Notes under the pieces: generated by a model
The model's input: only the letters and a program-made list of their open reading frames with translations
Databases searched by the model: none
What the model was told of the DNA's origin: nothing
Origin: Burkholderia ubonensis subsp. mesacidophila
GTDB taxonomy: Bacteria > Pseudomonadota > Gammaproteobacteria > Burkholderiales > Burkholderiaceae
Length of the DNA stretch: 64,000 bases
NCBI RefSeq assembly: GCF_002097715.1
Contig: NZ_CP020738.1
Location: 2,604,001-2,668,000, forward strand
Reading direction: 5' to 3'
Made by a program: the position numbers and the translations under genes
Shown: piece after piece, positions 53,145 to 62,413 of the stretch
Numbering within the stretch: the stretch's first letter is position 1
How the letters are laid out: each line of letters starts with the position of its first letter

Positions 53145-54800
53145 TTACTTCACCCACGCGAAGTAATACGACAGCCCGATCGTCAGCGCGGCCCCGATCA
53201 ACGCCGCATACGGCGCGAGATCGCGCCACGCGCTGCGCTTCGGCACTTCGAGCTCCATGTCGCGCTGCATCTGCGCGGGGAAGCGGCCGCGATCCTGCCA
53301 GTAGTGGCGATACAGGAACACCGGCACGATCAGCAGCATCGCGATCAACCCGTTGCGCAGCGTACCTTCGCCCTGCAGGTTCGCGCCCGCGCCGACGTAG
53401 ACGAGGTTTGCGTAGCCGCACAGCGAGCCCGCGACGAGCAGCCACGTCGGGCAGCGGAACGGACGCTCCCAGTTGCCGCGATCCATCCGGTGGATCCAGC
53501 CCGATTGAAGGTTCAGGAATACGAACAGCATGTAGCAGACGTTCGAGATCGACAGCACCGTCATGTAGTCCGACATCATCAGCAACACGAGGTTGAAGCC
53601 GAGATCGGTCCACATCGCGCGCGTCGGCGAGCCGTGCTCGTTCACGTGCGACAGGTACTTCGGCAGCCAGCCGTCGACCGACGCCTGGTACAGCGTGCGC
53701 GACGAGCCCATCATCGACGTCATCACGATCAGCAGGATCGACAGCATCAGCATCACGACGACCGCGTTCGCGACCCACGCGCCGCCGCCGACGATCTTCG
53801 CCATCGCAGCCGCCACGCCGGTGCCGTCGCCGATCGCCGGATCGAGCATCGCCTGCGTGCCGAGCGCGCCCTGGAACGCCATCGGCACGAGCGTCATCAC
53901 GACGAGGCACAGCGCACCCGACCAGAAGATCGCCTTCGCGGTGTCGCGGCGCGGATCGCGGAATTCGCGCGTGTAGCAGACGGCCGTTTCGAAGCCGTAC
54001 GACGCCCAGCCGGCCATGAACATCGCGCCGAGCGCCATCACGACGCCCTGGCCGTTCCACGAGCCGAAGGTCGCGGTGGTCAGGTTGCCTTGCGCGTCGT
54101 GGCCGAGCGGCAACAGCGGCAGCAGGTTCGACATCGGCACGTCGCCGGTCACGAACGGCACGATGCCGACGATCAAGAGCGGCGTGAGCGACGCGATGCC
54201 GAGAATGCGCTGCGTGCGCGCAGCCTTCGATGCGCCGCTGTGCTGAAGCTTGAATGTGACGAGAAGCAGGATCGTCGCGATGATGAACGTCGCGTTGATC
54301 CGCAGGGACAGGCCCGGCTTGATGAAGCTCAGGTCTGCTATCTTGAGCTGCCAGTGCAGCACCGCCGCATCGGCGGGAAAGAGGCTCGTCAGCGCGTAGC
54401 TCGCCGCGAGACCGCATCCGAGTGCGAGCATCGGCGACCACGCGAGCCAGTTGCACCACACGGATACCGGGGCAATCAGTTTGCTGTAACGCACCCAGCC
54501 GATCGCGCCGTACACCGACGCGCCGCCCGATTTATGGGGAAATAGCCCGGAAATTTCCGCATAAGTCGCGCTCTGAATCAGCCCCATCGTGATCGCGGCG
54601 ATCCAGATCGCCCACGCGGGCTGGCCGATCGTCGCGCATACGCCGCCGATCGTGAACAGCACGCCTGCCGGCACGCCGCTCGTTACCCAGAATGCATCCT
54701 TCCAAGTCAGGCCACGATGCAGCGTGTGGCCCGTCGAATCATGTGAGATGGTTGCCCCAACATCACTGGTGCTATTCGCACGCAGTCCTGCCTGACTCAT
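53145..54800 (-). CDS. APC superfamily amino acid/amine permease
   Basis: A 551-residue membrane transporter with about twelve hydrophobic helices. FWVTSGVPAGVLFTIGGVCA, then PAWAIWIAAITMGLIQSATY, AEISGLFPHKSGGASVYGAI and YGFETAVCYTREFRDPRRDT are typical of the APC (amino acid-polyamine-choline) superfamily. The start at 54800 has an excellent ribosome-binding site (aggagg). Its position next to betaine genes suggests uptake of a betaine-related amine or of an amino acid; specificity is unknown. Confidence 0.87.
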   Translation of the reverse strand: MSQAGLRANSTSDVGATISHDSTGHTLHRGLTWKDAFWVTSGVPAGVLFTIGGVCATIGQPAWAIWIAAITMGLIQSATYAEISGLFPHKSGGASVYGAIGWVRYSKLIAPVSVWCNWLAWSPMLALGCGLAASYALTSLFPADAAVLHWQLKIADLSFIKPGLSLRINATFIIATILLLVTFKLQHSGASKAARTQRILGIASLTPLLIVGIVPFVTGDVPMSNLLPLLPLGHDAQGNLTTATFGSWNGQGVVMALGAMFMAGWASYGFETAVCYTREFRDPRRDTAKAIFWSGALCLVVMTLVPMAFQGALGTQAMLDPAIGDGTGVAAAMAKIVGGGAWVANAVVVMLMLSILLIVMTSMMGSSRTLYQASVDGWLPKYLSHVNEHGSPTRAMWTDLGFNLVLLMMSDYMTVLSISNVCYMLFVFLNLQSGWIHRMDRGNWERPFRCPTWLLVAGSLCGYANLVYVGAGANLQGEGTLRNGLIAMLLIVPVFLYRHYWQDRGRFPAQMQRDMELEVPKRSAWRDLAPYAALIGAALTIGLSYYFAWVK

Positions 54801-54967
54801 CCAAATCCTCCTGTGATGACTCCGCACAAGAGGCGCAGTGTAACAACTTTTGCGCTTTCTTGCAGGATCGTCAAAATAATTCCGGGATATGACGGCATCT
54901 CCGCGCAATTGATTCGGAGTACTGCAAGTCACTCCCGGACAATGTTTTTCTGGTTTCGTGCGACGAA

Positions 54968-55831
54968 TTACTGCGCGCCCTCCGTCCACGCATTCACGCG
55001 GTCCGCGTGGGCCGCAATCCACGCGTCGGCGGCGGCATCCGGCTTCGATCCGCTCTGGATCGCGAGCATCACGCTGTCGATTTCACCCGGCTTCCACTGG
55101 AATTTCTTCAGGAACGCAGCGACCGGCTTCGCCTTCGTTTCGAGGCCCGGGTTCGCCACGCTGTCGACGTGCTCCGCGCCGCCGAAGACCTTCTTCGGAT
55201 CCTCGAGGAAGCGCAGCTTCCATTTCGCGAACATCCAGTGCGGTGCCCATCCGGTCACGATCACCGGCTTTTTTGCGTTCATCGAACGGGCCAGTTCGGC
55301 AGTCATCGCGCTGCCGGAACTCGGCATCAGCGTGTAGCTGAGGCCGTAGCTCTTGATCGCCTCGTCAGTCTTGCGCATCACGCCCGCGCCCGCATCGATG
55401 CCGACGATCCGGCCACCGAAGTCGCTCTTCTCGGCGTTCAGGTCGTCGATGCTCTTCGCCTTCACGCTGTCGGGCACGATCAGCCCGATCTTCGCGTCGC
55501 TGAAGTTCGCGCCGAGATCGACCACCTTGGTCTTGTACTGGTCCCAGTACGCGCCATGCGTGACCGGCAGCCATGCGGACAGCGTCGCGTCGAGGTCGCC
55601 ACGCGCGACGCCCTGCCACATCACGCCCGCCGCGACCGGCACGAGCTGCACCTGGTAGCCCAGCTTCTTCTCGATGATGCGCGCGGCGACGTTCGACGTC
55701 GCGACGCTGTCATCCCAGCCTTCGACATAGCCGATCTTCAGCGTCGGCTTCGTGTCCGCAATCGCGGACGCGCTCAACGCCACCATCGCCGACAGCACGC
55801 CGGTCCACAACATTTTCCCGAGGAATTTCAT
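54968..55831 (-). CDS. glycine betaine ABC transporter substrate-binding protein
   Basis: A 287-residue OpuAC-family periplasmic protein. The signal peptide ends ASAIADTKP at about residue 26. LKIGYVEGWDDSVATSNVAA, LSAWLPVTHGAYWDQYKTKV and VIVTGWAPHWMFAKWKLRF hold the ligand-binding Trp residues. It has no permease or ATPase neighbours. It is the third orphan quaternary-amine binder of the window, and the nearest to gbcAB, so glycine betaine is the likely ligand. Confidence 0.9.
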   Translation of the reverse strand: MKFLGKMLWTGVLSAMVALSASAIADTKPTLKIGYVEGWDDSVATSNVAARIIEKKLGYQVQLVPVAAGVMWQGVARGDLDATLSAWLPVTHGAYWDQYKTKVVDLGANFSDAKIGLIVPDSVKAKSIDDLNAEKSDFGGRIVGIDAGAGVMRKTDEAIKSYGLSYTLMPSSGSAMTAELARSMNAKKPVIVTGWAPHWMFAKWKLRFLEDPKKVFGGAEHVDSVANPGLETKAKPVAAFLKKFQWKPGEIDSVMLAIQSGSKPDAAADAWIAAHADRVNAWTEGAQ

Positions 55832-55948
55832 GATCGATCTCCATTGAATCGGGCGCGGATGCCCCCATTGCCTCTCTAGGTTCTTCAACCACAATTCCGC
55901 GGTATCGTTGTTTTCCGACGCGCGATTGTCCGGTCGCGACGCCGGCGG

Positions 55949-57112
55949 CTACTTGTCGATCACGAGATCCGTCAGCGGCTTGCTGCAGCACAGCAGCACC
56001 ATCCCCTGATCGATCTCGCGCTGGCGAATCCCGCCGTTGTGCTTCATCTCCACCTGGCCGGACACGAGCTTCACCTTGCAGGTGCCGCACATGCCCTGCG
56101 TGCACGACGCCGGCAGCCGCACGCCCGACTGGCGGGCCGCATCCAGCACGTGCTGCTCCGAGCCGCACGCGATCTCGCGGTTGCTCTTCGCGAAGCTGAC
56201 GGTGAACTGCGTCGCTGCCTGATCGCTGCCTGCGCCGGCCTCGCCGTCCGTCGCAGGCGCAAGGTCGGCAATCAGCTCGTCGGATGCAGCCTGCGCGAGC
56301 GTCTCGAACGAGAAGCTCTCCTCGTGGTACTGCTTCCGGTCGAAGCCGGCTTCGTCGAGCAGGTCGCGCACGGCCTTCATGTACGGTGCCGGGCCGCACG
56401 TGAAGATCTCGCGCTCCATGAAGTCCGGCGCGATCAGCTTCAGCAGCGACAGCGACAGGAAGCCGGTCACGCCCGGCCAGCTGGTGCGCACGCCGACCCG
56501 CTCGACGACGAACGACGTACGGAAATTCGTGTGGTTCGACGCGATCAGCTCGAGCTCGCGCGCGAAGATGATGTCGTCGGGCGTGCGCGCGCTGTGCACG
56601 AACACGATGTCGCGATCCTCGGCGAGATCGTGATGCGCACGGCTCATCGACATCAGCGGCGTGATGCCGGAGCCGGCGGACAGGAACAGGTACTTGCGCG
56701 CCGGATGCCGCGCGCAGGTGAATTCGCCCGCCGGGCCGAGCACGCGGATCGGCGCGCCCGGCTGCAGGTTGTCGTGCAGCCAGTTCGACACCTTGCCGCC
56801 CGGCACGCGCTTGACCGTGATCGAAATCGTGTGCGGCCGCGCGGGCGACGACGAAATCGTGTAGCACCGGTTGATCGTCTCGCCGTCGATGTCGAGCTCG
56901 AGCGTGATGAACTGCCCGGGCTCGAACGAGAACGCGCGACCCTGCGGCGAACGGAAGAAGAAGCTCTTCACGTCGTGCGTTTCCTGCCGCACCTGGCAGC
57001 ACACCAGCGTTTCCTCGACGTCGCTCGTCCAGCGCTCGGGGAGCGCGTTCCAGAACGCCGGGCGCGTCACCCGGCTGTCGGTCGGCTCGAAATTCGCCGC
57101 ATCTCGCATCAT
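55949..57112 (-). CDS. gbcB: glycine betaine demethylase reductase subunit (ferredoxin reductase type)
   Basis: A 387-residue NAD(P)H reductase that feeds electrons to GbcA. FEPGQFITLELDIDGETINR, CYTISSSP is the FMN/FAD site, FLSAGSGITPLMSM and FTCGPAPYMKAVRDLLDEAG the NAD site. The C-terminal plant-type 2Fe-2S domain shows RLPASCTQGMCGTCKVKLVS and the last ligand in MVLLCCSKPLTDLVIDK. It is transcribed with gbcA, with a repeat-containing spacer in between. Confidence 0.92.
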   Translation of the reverse strand: MMRDAANFEPTDSRVTRPAFWNALPERWTSDVEETLVCCQVRQETHDVKSFFFRSPQGRAFSFEPGQFITLELDIDGETINRCYTISSSPARPHTISITVKRVPGGKVSNWLHDNLQPGAPIRVLGPAGEFTCARHPARKYLFLSAGSGITPLMSMSRAHHDLAEDRDIVFVHSARTPDDIIFARELELIASNHTNFRTSFVVERVGVRTSWPGVTGFLSLSLLKLIAPDFMEREIFTCGPAPYMKAVRDLLDEAGFDRKQYHEESFSFETLAQAASDELIADLAPATDGEAGAGSDQAATQFTVSFAKSNREIACGSEQHVLDAARQSGVRLPASCTQGMCGTCKVKLVSGQVEMKHNGGIRQREIDQGMVLLCCSKPLTDLVIDK

Positions 57113-57190
57113 GTCAGCCTCCGAAGGGCCGCCCCAAGGAGGCTGACCGCCCCCTCGGGGGGCAGCGAACGTAGTGAGCGTGGGGGTTGT
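57113..57190. repeat. intergenic hairpin repeat between gbcA and gbcB
   Basis: GTCAGCCTCC and GGAGGCTGAC pair around 15 bases, followed by GCCCCCTCGGGGGGC and CGAACGTAGTGAGCGTGGGGG. This string is familiar from intergenic spacers of Burkholderiales genomes as a dispersed palindromic unit. It lies between the two subunit genes and may tune their relative expression. Confidence 0.75.
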
Positions 57191-57221
57191 TTCATCAATT
57201 GCTCCGCTTTCACGCTTGTTG

Positions 57222-58463
57222 CTATGCGCCGGTTTGTTCGGCGAGACGGTCGATGTACCAGGCCGCGAACTTCTCGACGAGGCCTTCGGTGTACGGCGAG
57301 TACGGGCCCGGCTCGTACGCGCTGCTCGTCGCGCCGCGCTGCGAGAACTCGACGAGCGCGCGGTCCTGGTCGTTGGTCGCGTTCCACACGGCCGTGAGGT
57401 TCTTCACGTCGTAGTCGATGCCTTCCTTCGCATCCTTGTGCACGAGCCACTTGGTGCGCACGAGCGTCTTGCCGGCCGACAGCGGGATCACCGAGAACGT
57501 GACGATGTGGTCGCTCATGAAGTGGTGCCACGAGTTCGGCTGGGTCCAGAACGACAGCCCGCCGAGATCGGCCTGGCGGAACTCGCCGAGCAGCTTCTTC
57601 GACGCGATCTTCGCGTCGAGCGTCTGCGATTCGCCGCTGCGGTCGAGCGGCAGGCGCTGCGTGCGGAAGCCCGTCACGTCGAGCAGCTTCTCGATCTCGA
57701 CGGACGGCAAGCCCATCTCGGCCCATTCCTTCCCGCGCCGGATGCAAGTCTCCGCGAACGCGTCCATGCCCTCGGCGTTGGCGTCGGAGCGCTGGTAGCC
57801 GAAGCCGTATTCGTACAGCGAGATCGTCAGCTCCGGATGGTTCGCGACGCAGTGATAGCACTCGCGATTGTTCTCCATCGTCAGCTTCCAGTTGCCTTCC
57901 TCGATGATGTCGATCTGCGCGGCGATCTTCGCGTTCGGCAGGTCGTGCGGCAGCAGGTACGGCTCCATCGCCGCGCGCAGCTGCGCGAAGTCGGCCGGCG
58001 GCTCGTCCGCGAGGCAGATGAAGATCAGGCCCGCGAGGTTCTGCACGTGCACCGATTTCAGGCTGTGCTTGCAGCGGTCGAACTGCTCGCCCATGTGCTC
58101 GGCGAACATCAGCTGGCCCGTCAGGTTGTAGGTCCAGCTGTGGTACGGGCACACGATGTTGCCGACCGAGCCCTTGTCCTCGTTGCACAGCCGCGCGCCG
58201 CGATGGCGGCACACGTTGTGGAACGCGCGAATCTCCATGTCGTCGTCGCGCACGATCAGGATCGAATCGTTCCCCAGTTGCACCGTCAGGTAGTCGCCCG
58301 GCTCGGGCACGTCCGGCTCGACCGCCACCTGGATCCAGTGCTGGCGAAAGATCGCCTCCATGTCGAGCGCGAAAATCTCCTCACTCGTATAGAACGGCGC
58401 CTCGAGGCTGTGCCCTGCCTTGCGTCGTTCGATCAGTGCACGAATGTCTGCCGATACTTTCAT
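57222..58463 (-). CDS. gbcA: glycine betaine demethylase oxygenase subunit (Rieske)
   Basis: A 413-residue Rieske non-heme iron oxygenase that demethylates glycine betaine to dimethylglycine, releasing formaldehyde. The Rieske 2Fe-2S ligands are in NVCRHRGARL and CPYHSWTYNLTGQ (CxH-x-CxxH). The mononuclear iron site is in NNRECYHCVANHPEL with a later Asp in the C-terminal domain. The start at 58463 gives the family-typical MKVSADIRALIERRKAG. Confidence 0.94.
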   Translation of the reverse strand: MKVSADIRALIERRKAGHSLEAPFYTSEEIFALDMEAIFRQHWIQVAVEPDVPEPGDYLTVQLGNDSILIVRDDDMEIRAFHNVCRHRGARLCNEDKGSVGNIVCPYHSWTYNLTGQLMFAEHMGEQFDRCKHSLKSVHVQNLAGLIFICLADEPPADFAQLRAAMEPYLLPHDLPNAKIAAQIDIIEEGNWKLTMENNRECYHCVANHPELTISLYEYGFGYQRSDANAEGMDAFAETCIRRGKEWAEMGLPSVEIEKLLDVTGFRTQRLPLDRSGESQTLDAKIASKKLLGEFRQADLGGLSFWTQPNSWHHFMSDHIVTFSVIPLSAGKTLVRTKWLVHKDAKEGIDYDVKNLTAVWNATNDQDRALVEFSQRGATSSAYEPGPYSPYTEGLVEKFAAWYIDRLAEQTGA

Positions 58464-58515
58464 CGTTTGCTCCGGATTCCTTGCATCCCATTGTGGTTGC
58501 CGACAGGCATCAAAA

Positions 58516-59313
58516 TCAGTAGTCGATGAGCTGATGCTCGCGCAAATACGCGAGGATCACTTGTGCTTTTTCGACCGAACTCCCTTCATTTACGACGTTC
58601 CCGCCCCGGCTTTCGGTGGTGGTCGCCGACAGCATCCGGGCATGCCCGGAGCGCTTCTCGGCGGCGGCCAGCCTGACCGGCTTGCGCTCGATCGCGCCGA
58701 CCGTCCACGCGGCCGCGTCGGCGTCCGCGTCGGCGTCCGCGCCGGGCGACACGCGCACCGGGCGCACGTTGCCCGCCTTCAGCCGCGCATACGCGTAGCG
58801 CGGCTGCGCGTTCGCGAGCGGATGCACGGCGACGACCGCCGGCAGCGCCGCATCGACGCGCCTGCGCAGCCCTTTCGGCAAGAATTGCCGGACCGTCGCG
58901 CGGCCCGCATCGATCGTCACGTCGACGGCCGAGCCGACGAGCGGATAGCCGAGCACCGCGGCCACGCGATACGGCAGCATTCCGGTGTCGTACGCGCCCT
59001 CGGCGCGCGTGCCGGTCAGCACGAGGTCGTAGCCTTCCACGCGCGCGGCGAGCGCGTGCGCGGCATCGTCGCCGTCGCGGCAGGTCAGCACCTCGACCTC
59101 GCGCGCGCCGAGCGCCAGGTATTCGGCGAGCGCCGGCGTGATCGGGTCGCCCGCGTGGATCACGTCGAGCTGCGAATGATGGCGCTCGGCCAGCGTGCAG
59201 CCGAGCTCGAGCGCGGCCGCGTCGTTGCGGCTGTAGCGCGGCGCGCCGCTGACCGGGTGCCGGCCGACCGACACCAGCACCGCGATGCGCTTCAACAATC
59301 GGGGGGCGTTCAT
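58516..59313 (-). CDS. etfB: electron transfer flavoprotein beta subunit (dimethylglycine demethylation)
   Basis: A 265-residue EtfB-like protein. MNAPRLLKRIAVLVSVGRHP is the usual N-terminus and VLTGTRAEGAYDTGMLPYRV the AMP/FAD contact region. Near residue 190 a run of Ala-Asp repeats (ADADADADA) is encoded by alternating gcgtcg/gcgtcc hexamers. The start overlaps the etfA stop by 4 bp. It is the specialised ETF of the DgcAB demethylase rather than the housekeeping ETF. Confidence 0.87.
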   Translation of the reverse strand: MNAPRLLKRIAVLVSVGRHPVSGAPRYSRNDAAALELGCTLAERHHSQLDVIHAGDPITPALAEYLALGAREVEVLTCRDGDDAAHALAARVEGYDLVLTGTRAEGAYDTGMLPYRVAAVLGYPLVGSAVDVTIDAGRATVRQFLPKGLRRRVDAALPAVVAVHPLANAQPRYAYARLKAGNVRPVRVSPGADADADADAAAWTVGAIERKPVRLAAAEKRSGHARMLSATTTESRGGNVVNEGSSVEKAQVILAYLREHQLIDY

Positions 59314-60479
59314 GCTGCGACTCCTTCCGGTTGACGGGCGCCGGCCGCGGCCGGCGATGCGCCGCGCGCGGCCCGCGCGGCCTGGATCTGCTCGATCAAC
59401 GCGGCGATCGTCCCCTGCGCGTCGCCGACCACCGTCAGGTTCGCGCGCTTCGCGATCGGCGCGCTGCCGTCGAGGTTCACCGCGATCACGTGGCGGCAGT
59501 CCTTGATGCCCTGCAGGTGCTGCACCGCGCCGGAAATGCCGAATGCGATGTAGACGCTCGCGTCGACCGTCTTGCCGGTCGCGCCGACCTGCTTGTCGCG
59601 CGCGAAGTGGCCGTTGTCGACCGCGACGCGGCTCGCGCCGATCGCCGCGCCGAACGCGCCGGCCAGCCGCTCGAACGCGCCGATGTCGGTCACGCCGTTG
59701 CCGGCCGACACGATGAAATCCGCTTCCTCGAGCGCGACCTGCGCCGCGTCGAGTTCCTCGAGGCCGAGATCGCGGTACGGCGCGCCGGCGTCGGCGGCCG
59801 GGCGAATGAAATCGCCGGCAAGGCGCTCGCCCGCGCCGACGAACGGCAGCTTCGGGTCCACCGCGTTCGGTGCAAGCAGGATCACGTCCGGCAGCCCACG
59901 GGTCGCGAACGCGCGTTTCGCCTGCGCATACGCGCCGACGTGCCGCGCGTCGAGCTCGACCACGTGGGTCGCGACGCTCGCGCCGGCCGCCGCCGCATGG
60001 CGCCGGCCGAGATCGCCGTCGCCGGTCGCGTTGTCGGGCACGAACACGTGCTTCGGCGCGAGCGCCGCGACGCACGCCTGCAAGGCCTGCAATTCGCTTT
60101 CGGGCGCGAACGCGCGGCGATCGAAGCCAGTCAGCTCGATCAGCTTGTCGACGCCGAGTTCGGCCGCGTCGTCCTTCAGTTCGCCGAACACCAGCAGCGC
60201 GACTTCGGTCTGCGCGTCGGCGAGCAACGCGGCGGCGGCGATCGCCTGGCGCGCATGGTCGTCGAGCGCGCCGCGCTCGCTGTGCGCCACCGCAAGCAGC
60301 ACGTGCTTCGGGTCCTGCACCGCGCGGCGCGGCTTCGCGGCCGCGGCGCCGTGAGCGTGCGCGGACCAGTGCGCGGCGCTCGCGTCCGCGCTGCCGGTCT
60401 CGCCGAGCGTGATGCGCTTCAGGCCCGCCGCCGTGATGATGAACGGCCGGCGCGGATCGATTCGTTTGATCGTGTTCAT
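59310..60479 (-). CDS. etfA: electron transfer flavoprotein alpha subunit (dimethylglycine demethylation)
   Basis: A 389-residue EtfA protein. The C-terminal FAD domain contains FIVSAGNGVTDIGAFERLAG, VAVDNGHFARDKQVGATGKT and YIAFGISGAVQHLQGIKDCR, with INLDGSAPI-like VNLDGSAPIAKRANLTVVGD. The N-terminal 60 residues are a branch-specific extension. It passes electrons from dimethylglycine demethylase through DgcB to the respiratory chain. It lies 4 bp downstream of dgcB. Confidence 0.92.
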   Translation of the reverse strand: MNTIKRIDPRRPFIITAAGLKRITLGETGSADASAAHWSAHAHGAAAAKPRRAVQDPKHVLLAVAHSERGALDDHARQAIAAAALLADAQTEVALLVFGELKDDAAELGVDKLIELTGFDRRAFAPESELQALQACVAALAPKHVFVPDNATGDGDLGRRHAAAAGASVATHVVELDARHVGAYAQAKRAFATRGLPDVILLAPNAVDPKLPFVGAGERLAGDFIRPAADAGAPYRDLGLEELDAAQVALEEADFIVSAGNGVTDIGAFERLAGAFGAAIGASRVAVDNGHFARDKQVGATGKTVDASVYIAFGISGAVQHLQGIKDCRHVIAVNLDGSAPIAKRANLTVVGDAQGTIAALIEQIQAARAARGASPAAAGARQPEGVAA

Positions 60480-60483
60480 CGAT

Positions 60484-62409
60484 TCACTCCAGCGAGGCAG
60501 CGACGAGTTCGGCCACGTCGAGCACGTCGGGGCGCGGGCCCACGACACCTTCGAGCATCGCCGTGCAGTTCGGGCAGGCAACCGCGACCACTTCCGCGCC
60601 GATCGTGCGCGCGTCGGCGATGCGGATGTCGGGAATGCGCTGCTTGCCGGGGATGTCGGTCAGCGGCGCGCCGCCGCCGCCGCCGCAGCAGCGGCCGCGC
60701 ATCCCGTTGCGCTCCATCTCGACGACCTGGATGCCGATCGTCTTCAGGAGCTTGCGCGGCGCGTCCGTCTCGCCGTTGTAGCGGCCGAGGTAGCACGGGT
60801 CGTGATAGGTGGTGCGCTTCTCGCTCAGCGCGTCCACGGCCTTCGGCGCGATCTTGCCGCTCTCGGCGAGTTCGGCCAGATAGGTGGTGTGATGCTTGAC
60901 CGTCACGCGCAGCCCGAGCGCGCGGTATTCGTTGCGCAGGCTGTGCATCACGTGCGGGTCCGCCGTGACGATCTGCTGGTACGACAGCGTCGACAGCGTG
61001 CCGATCAGCCGCTTCGCGAGCTGCTGGAACGTCGCCTCGTCGCCGAGACGGCGCGCGACGTCGCCCGTGTCGGTCTCGCCGCCGCCGAGCACCGCGTAGT
61101 CGACGCCCGCCTTGTTCAGCACCTTGACGAGCGCGCGCAGCGTGCGCTGGTAGCGCATGTCGAACGCGCCCTCGCCTGCGACGAACAGCACGTCGACCGG
61201 CCGGCCCGGCTGCGCGACCGGCGCATTCAGGTCCACCGACCAGTCGTAGCGCGCGGCCGTGTCGTAGCCGCCCATCGTGCCCGTCTCGCGCAGGTTCGCG
61301 AGCACTTCGGCGCCCTTGCCCGGCACCGTGCCGTGCACGAGCGTCTGGTTGCGGCGCATGTCGACGATCGCGTCGACGTGCTCGATCAGCATCGGGCATT
61401 CCTGCACGCACGCGCGGCAGGTCGTGCACGACCACAGCGTCTGCGCTTCGATCAGGCCCGACACGATCGGGCCGTTCGGCTCGCCGCGATGCTGGCCGAC
61501 CGCGATGCCCGGCGTCGGGCTGCCCGCATACGCCGCATCGCTGCCCCCCGCCATCCCGACGACGAGATCCTGGATCAGCTTCTTCGGGTTCAGCGGCTGG
61601 CCCGATGCAAACGCGGGGCACGCGGCTTCGCACTTGCCGCACTGCACGCACGCATCGAAGCTCAGCAGCTGGTTCCAGCGGAACTCGACCGGCTTCGCAA
61701 CGCCGTACTCCTGCTGCTCGATGTCGGGCAGCTTCAGCGCGGTGGGCGGCGTTGCGGTGCCGTTGCCCGTGAACGCTTCGCGGGTCGCCGCGAAGCGCTC
61801 CTGGCGCGGGTGGAACGCGAGATGCAAGAGACCCGCGATCGCATGCTTCATCGGGCCGCCCTTCGCGGCGCCGAACGTCATCGCGAATGCGCCGACGCCG
61901 ATCAGCACCGCGCAGAGCACCGCGAACGCGCCGGACATCGCGCCGGCCGGCACCAGCATATACAGCGTGAGGCCGAGCGCGAACGAGCCGAGCAGCCACG
62001 GCAGCGTATTCCACGGGCCTTTGGACAGCCGCGCCGGCACGTTCTTCGCGTGACGGCGGCGCCACACGAACACCGCGCCGACCAGCATCGCGAGCGCCGC
62101 GAGAAAGATCAGCTTGTCGAGCCACGGCGAATAGATTGCGAGGCCGTAGTTGACGAACACCAGCGCGAGCGCGGCGATCGCGCCGCCCGCCGTCGCGACG
62201 TGCGTTTTCGCGATGTACGGATCGCGGGCGACCACATGGTGCAGGTCGACGAAATAGCGCTTCGGGATCGCGAACAGGTTCGCGACGCCGAACGCGCCGG
62301 GCGCGGTGGCCCGCCCGAGACGCCAGTATGACGAGCGCTTCGCGACCGCGAACGCGAGCCCCGCCACCGACAGCCACAGCAATGCGGTAATCAGGAAGGA
62401 CGGATTCAT
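60484..62409 (-). CDS. dgcB: dimethylglycine demethylase-associated iron-sulfur membrane protein
   Basis: A 641-residue protein with six or so N-terminal transmembrane helices and two 4Fe-4S motifs (CVQCGKCEAACPAF and CTTCRACVQECPML), followed by two CCG-type domains (TTYHDPCYLGRYNGET, GRCCGGGGGAPL). The design is that of heterodisulfide-reductase-like ETF:quinone oxidoreductases. It is thought to carry electrons from DgcA and the ETF to quinone. Start MNPSFLITALL at 62409. Confidence 0.92.
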   Translation of the reverse strand: MNPSFLITALLWLSVAGLAFAVAKRSSYWRLGRATAPGAFGVANLFAIPKRYFVDLHHVVARDPYIAKTHVATAGGAIAALALVFVNYGLAIYSPWLDKLIFLAALAMLVGAVFVWRRRHAKNVPARLSKGPWNTLPWLLGSFALGLTLYMLVPAGAMSGAFAVLCAVLIGVGAFAMTFGAAKGGPMKHAIAGLLHLAFHPRQERFAATREAFTGNGTATPPTALKLPDIEQQEYGVAKPVEFRWNQLLSFDACVQCGKCEAACPAFASGQPLNPKKLIQDLVVGMAGGSDAAYAGSPTPGIAVGQHRGEPNGPIVSGLIEAQTLWSCTTCRACVQECPMLIEHVDAIVDMRRNQTLVHGTVPGKGAEVLANLRETGTMGGYDTAARYDWSVDLNAPVAQPGRPVDVLFVAGEGAFDMRYQRTLRALVKVLNKAGVDYAVLGGGETDTGDVARRLGDEATFQQLAKRLIGTLSTLSYQQIVTADPHVMHSLRNEYRALGLRVTVKHHTTYLAELAESGKIAPKAVDALSEKRTTYHDPCYLGRYNGETDAPRKLLKTIGIQVVEMERNGMRGRCCGGGGGAPLTDIPGKQRIPDIRIADARTIGAEVVAVACPNCTAMLEGVVGPRPDVLDVAELVAASLE

Positions 62410-62413
62410 GGCG

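Noticed and set aside
57174..58529. Plus-strand frame opposite gbcA
   Set aside because: Antisense shadow; the minus strand encodes a full Rieske oxygenase with all ligands.
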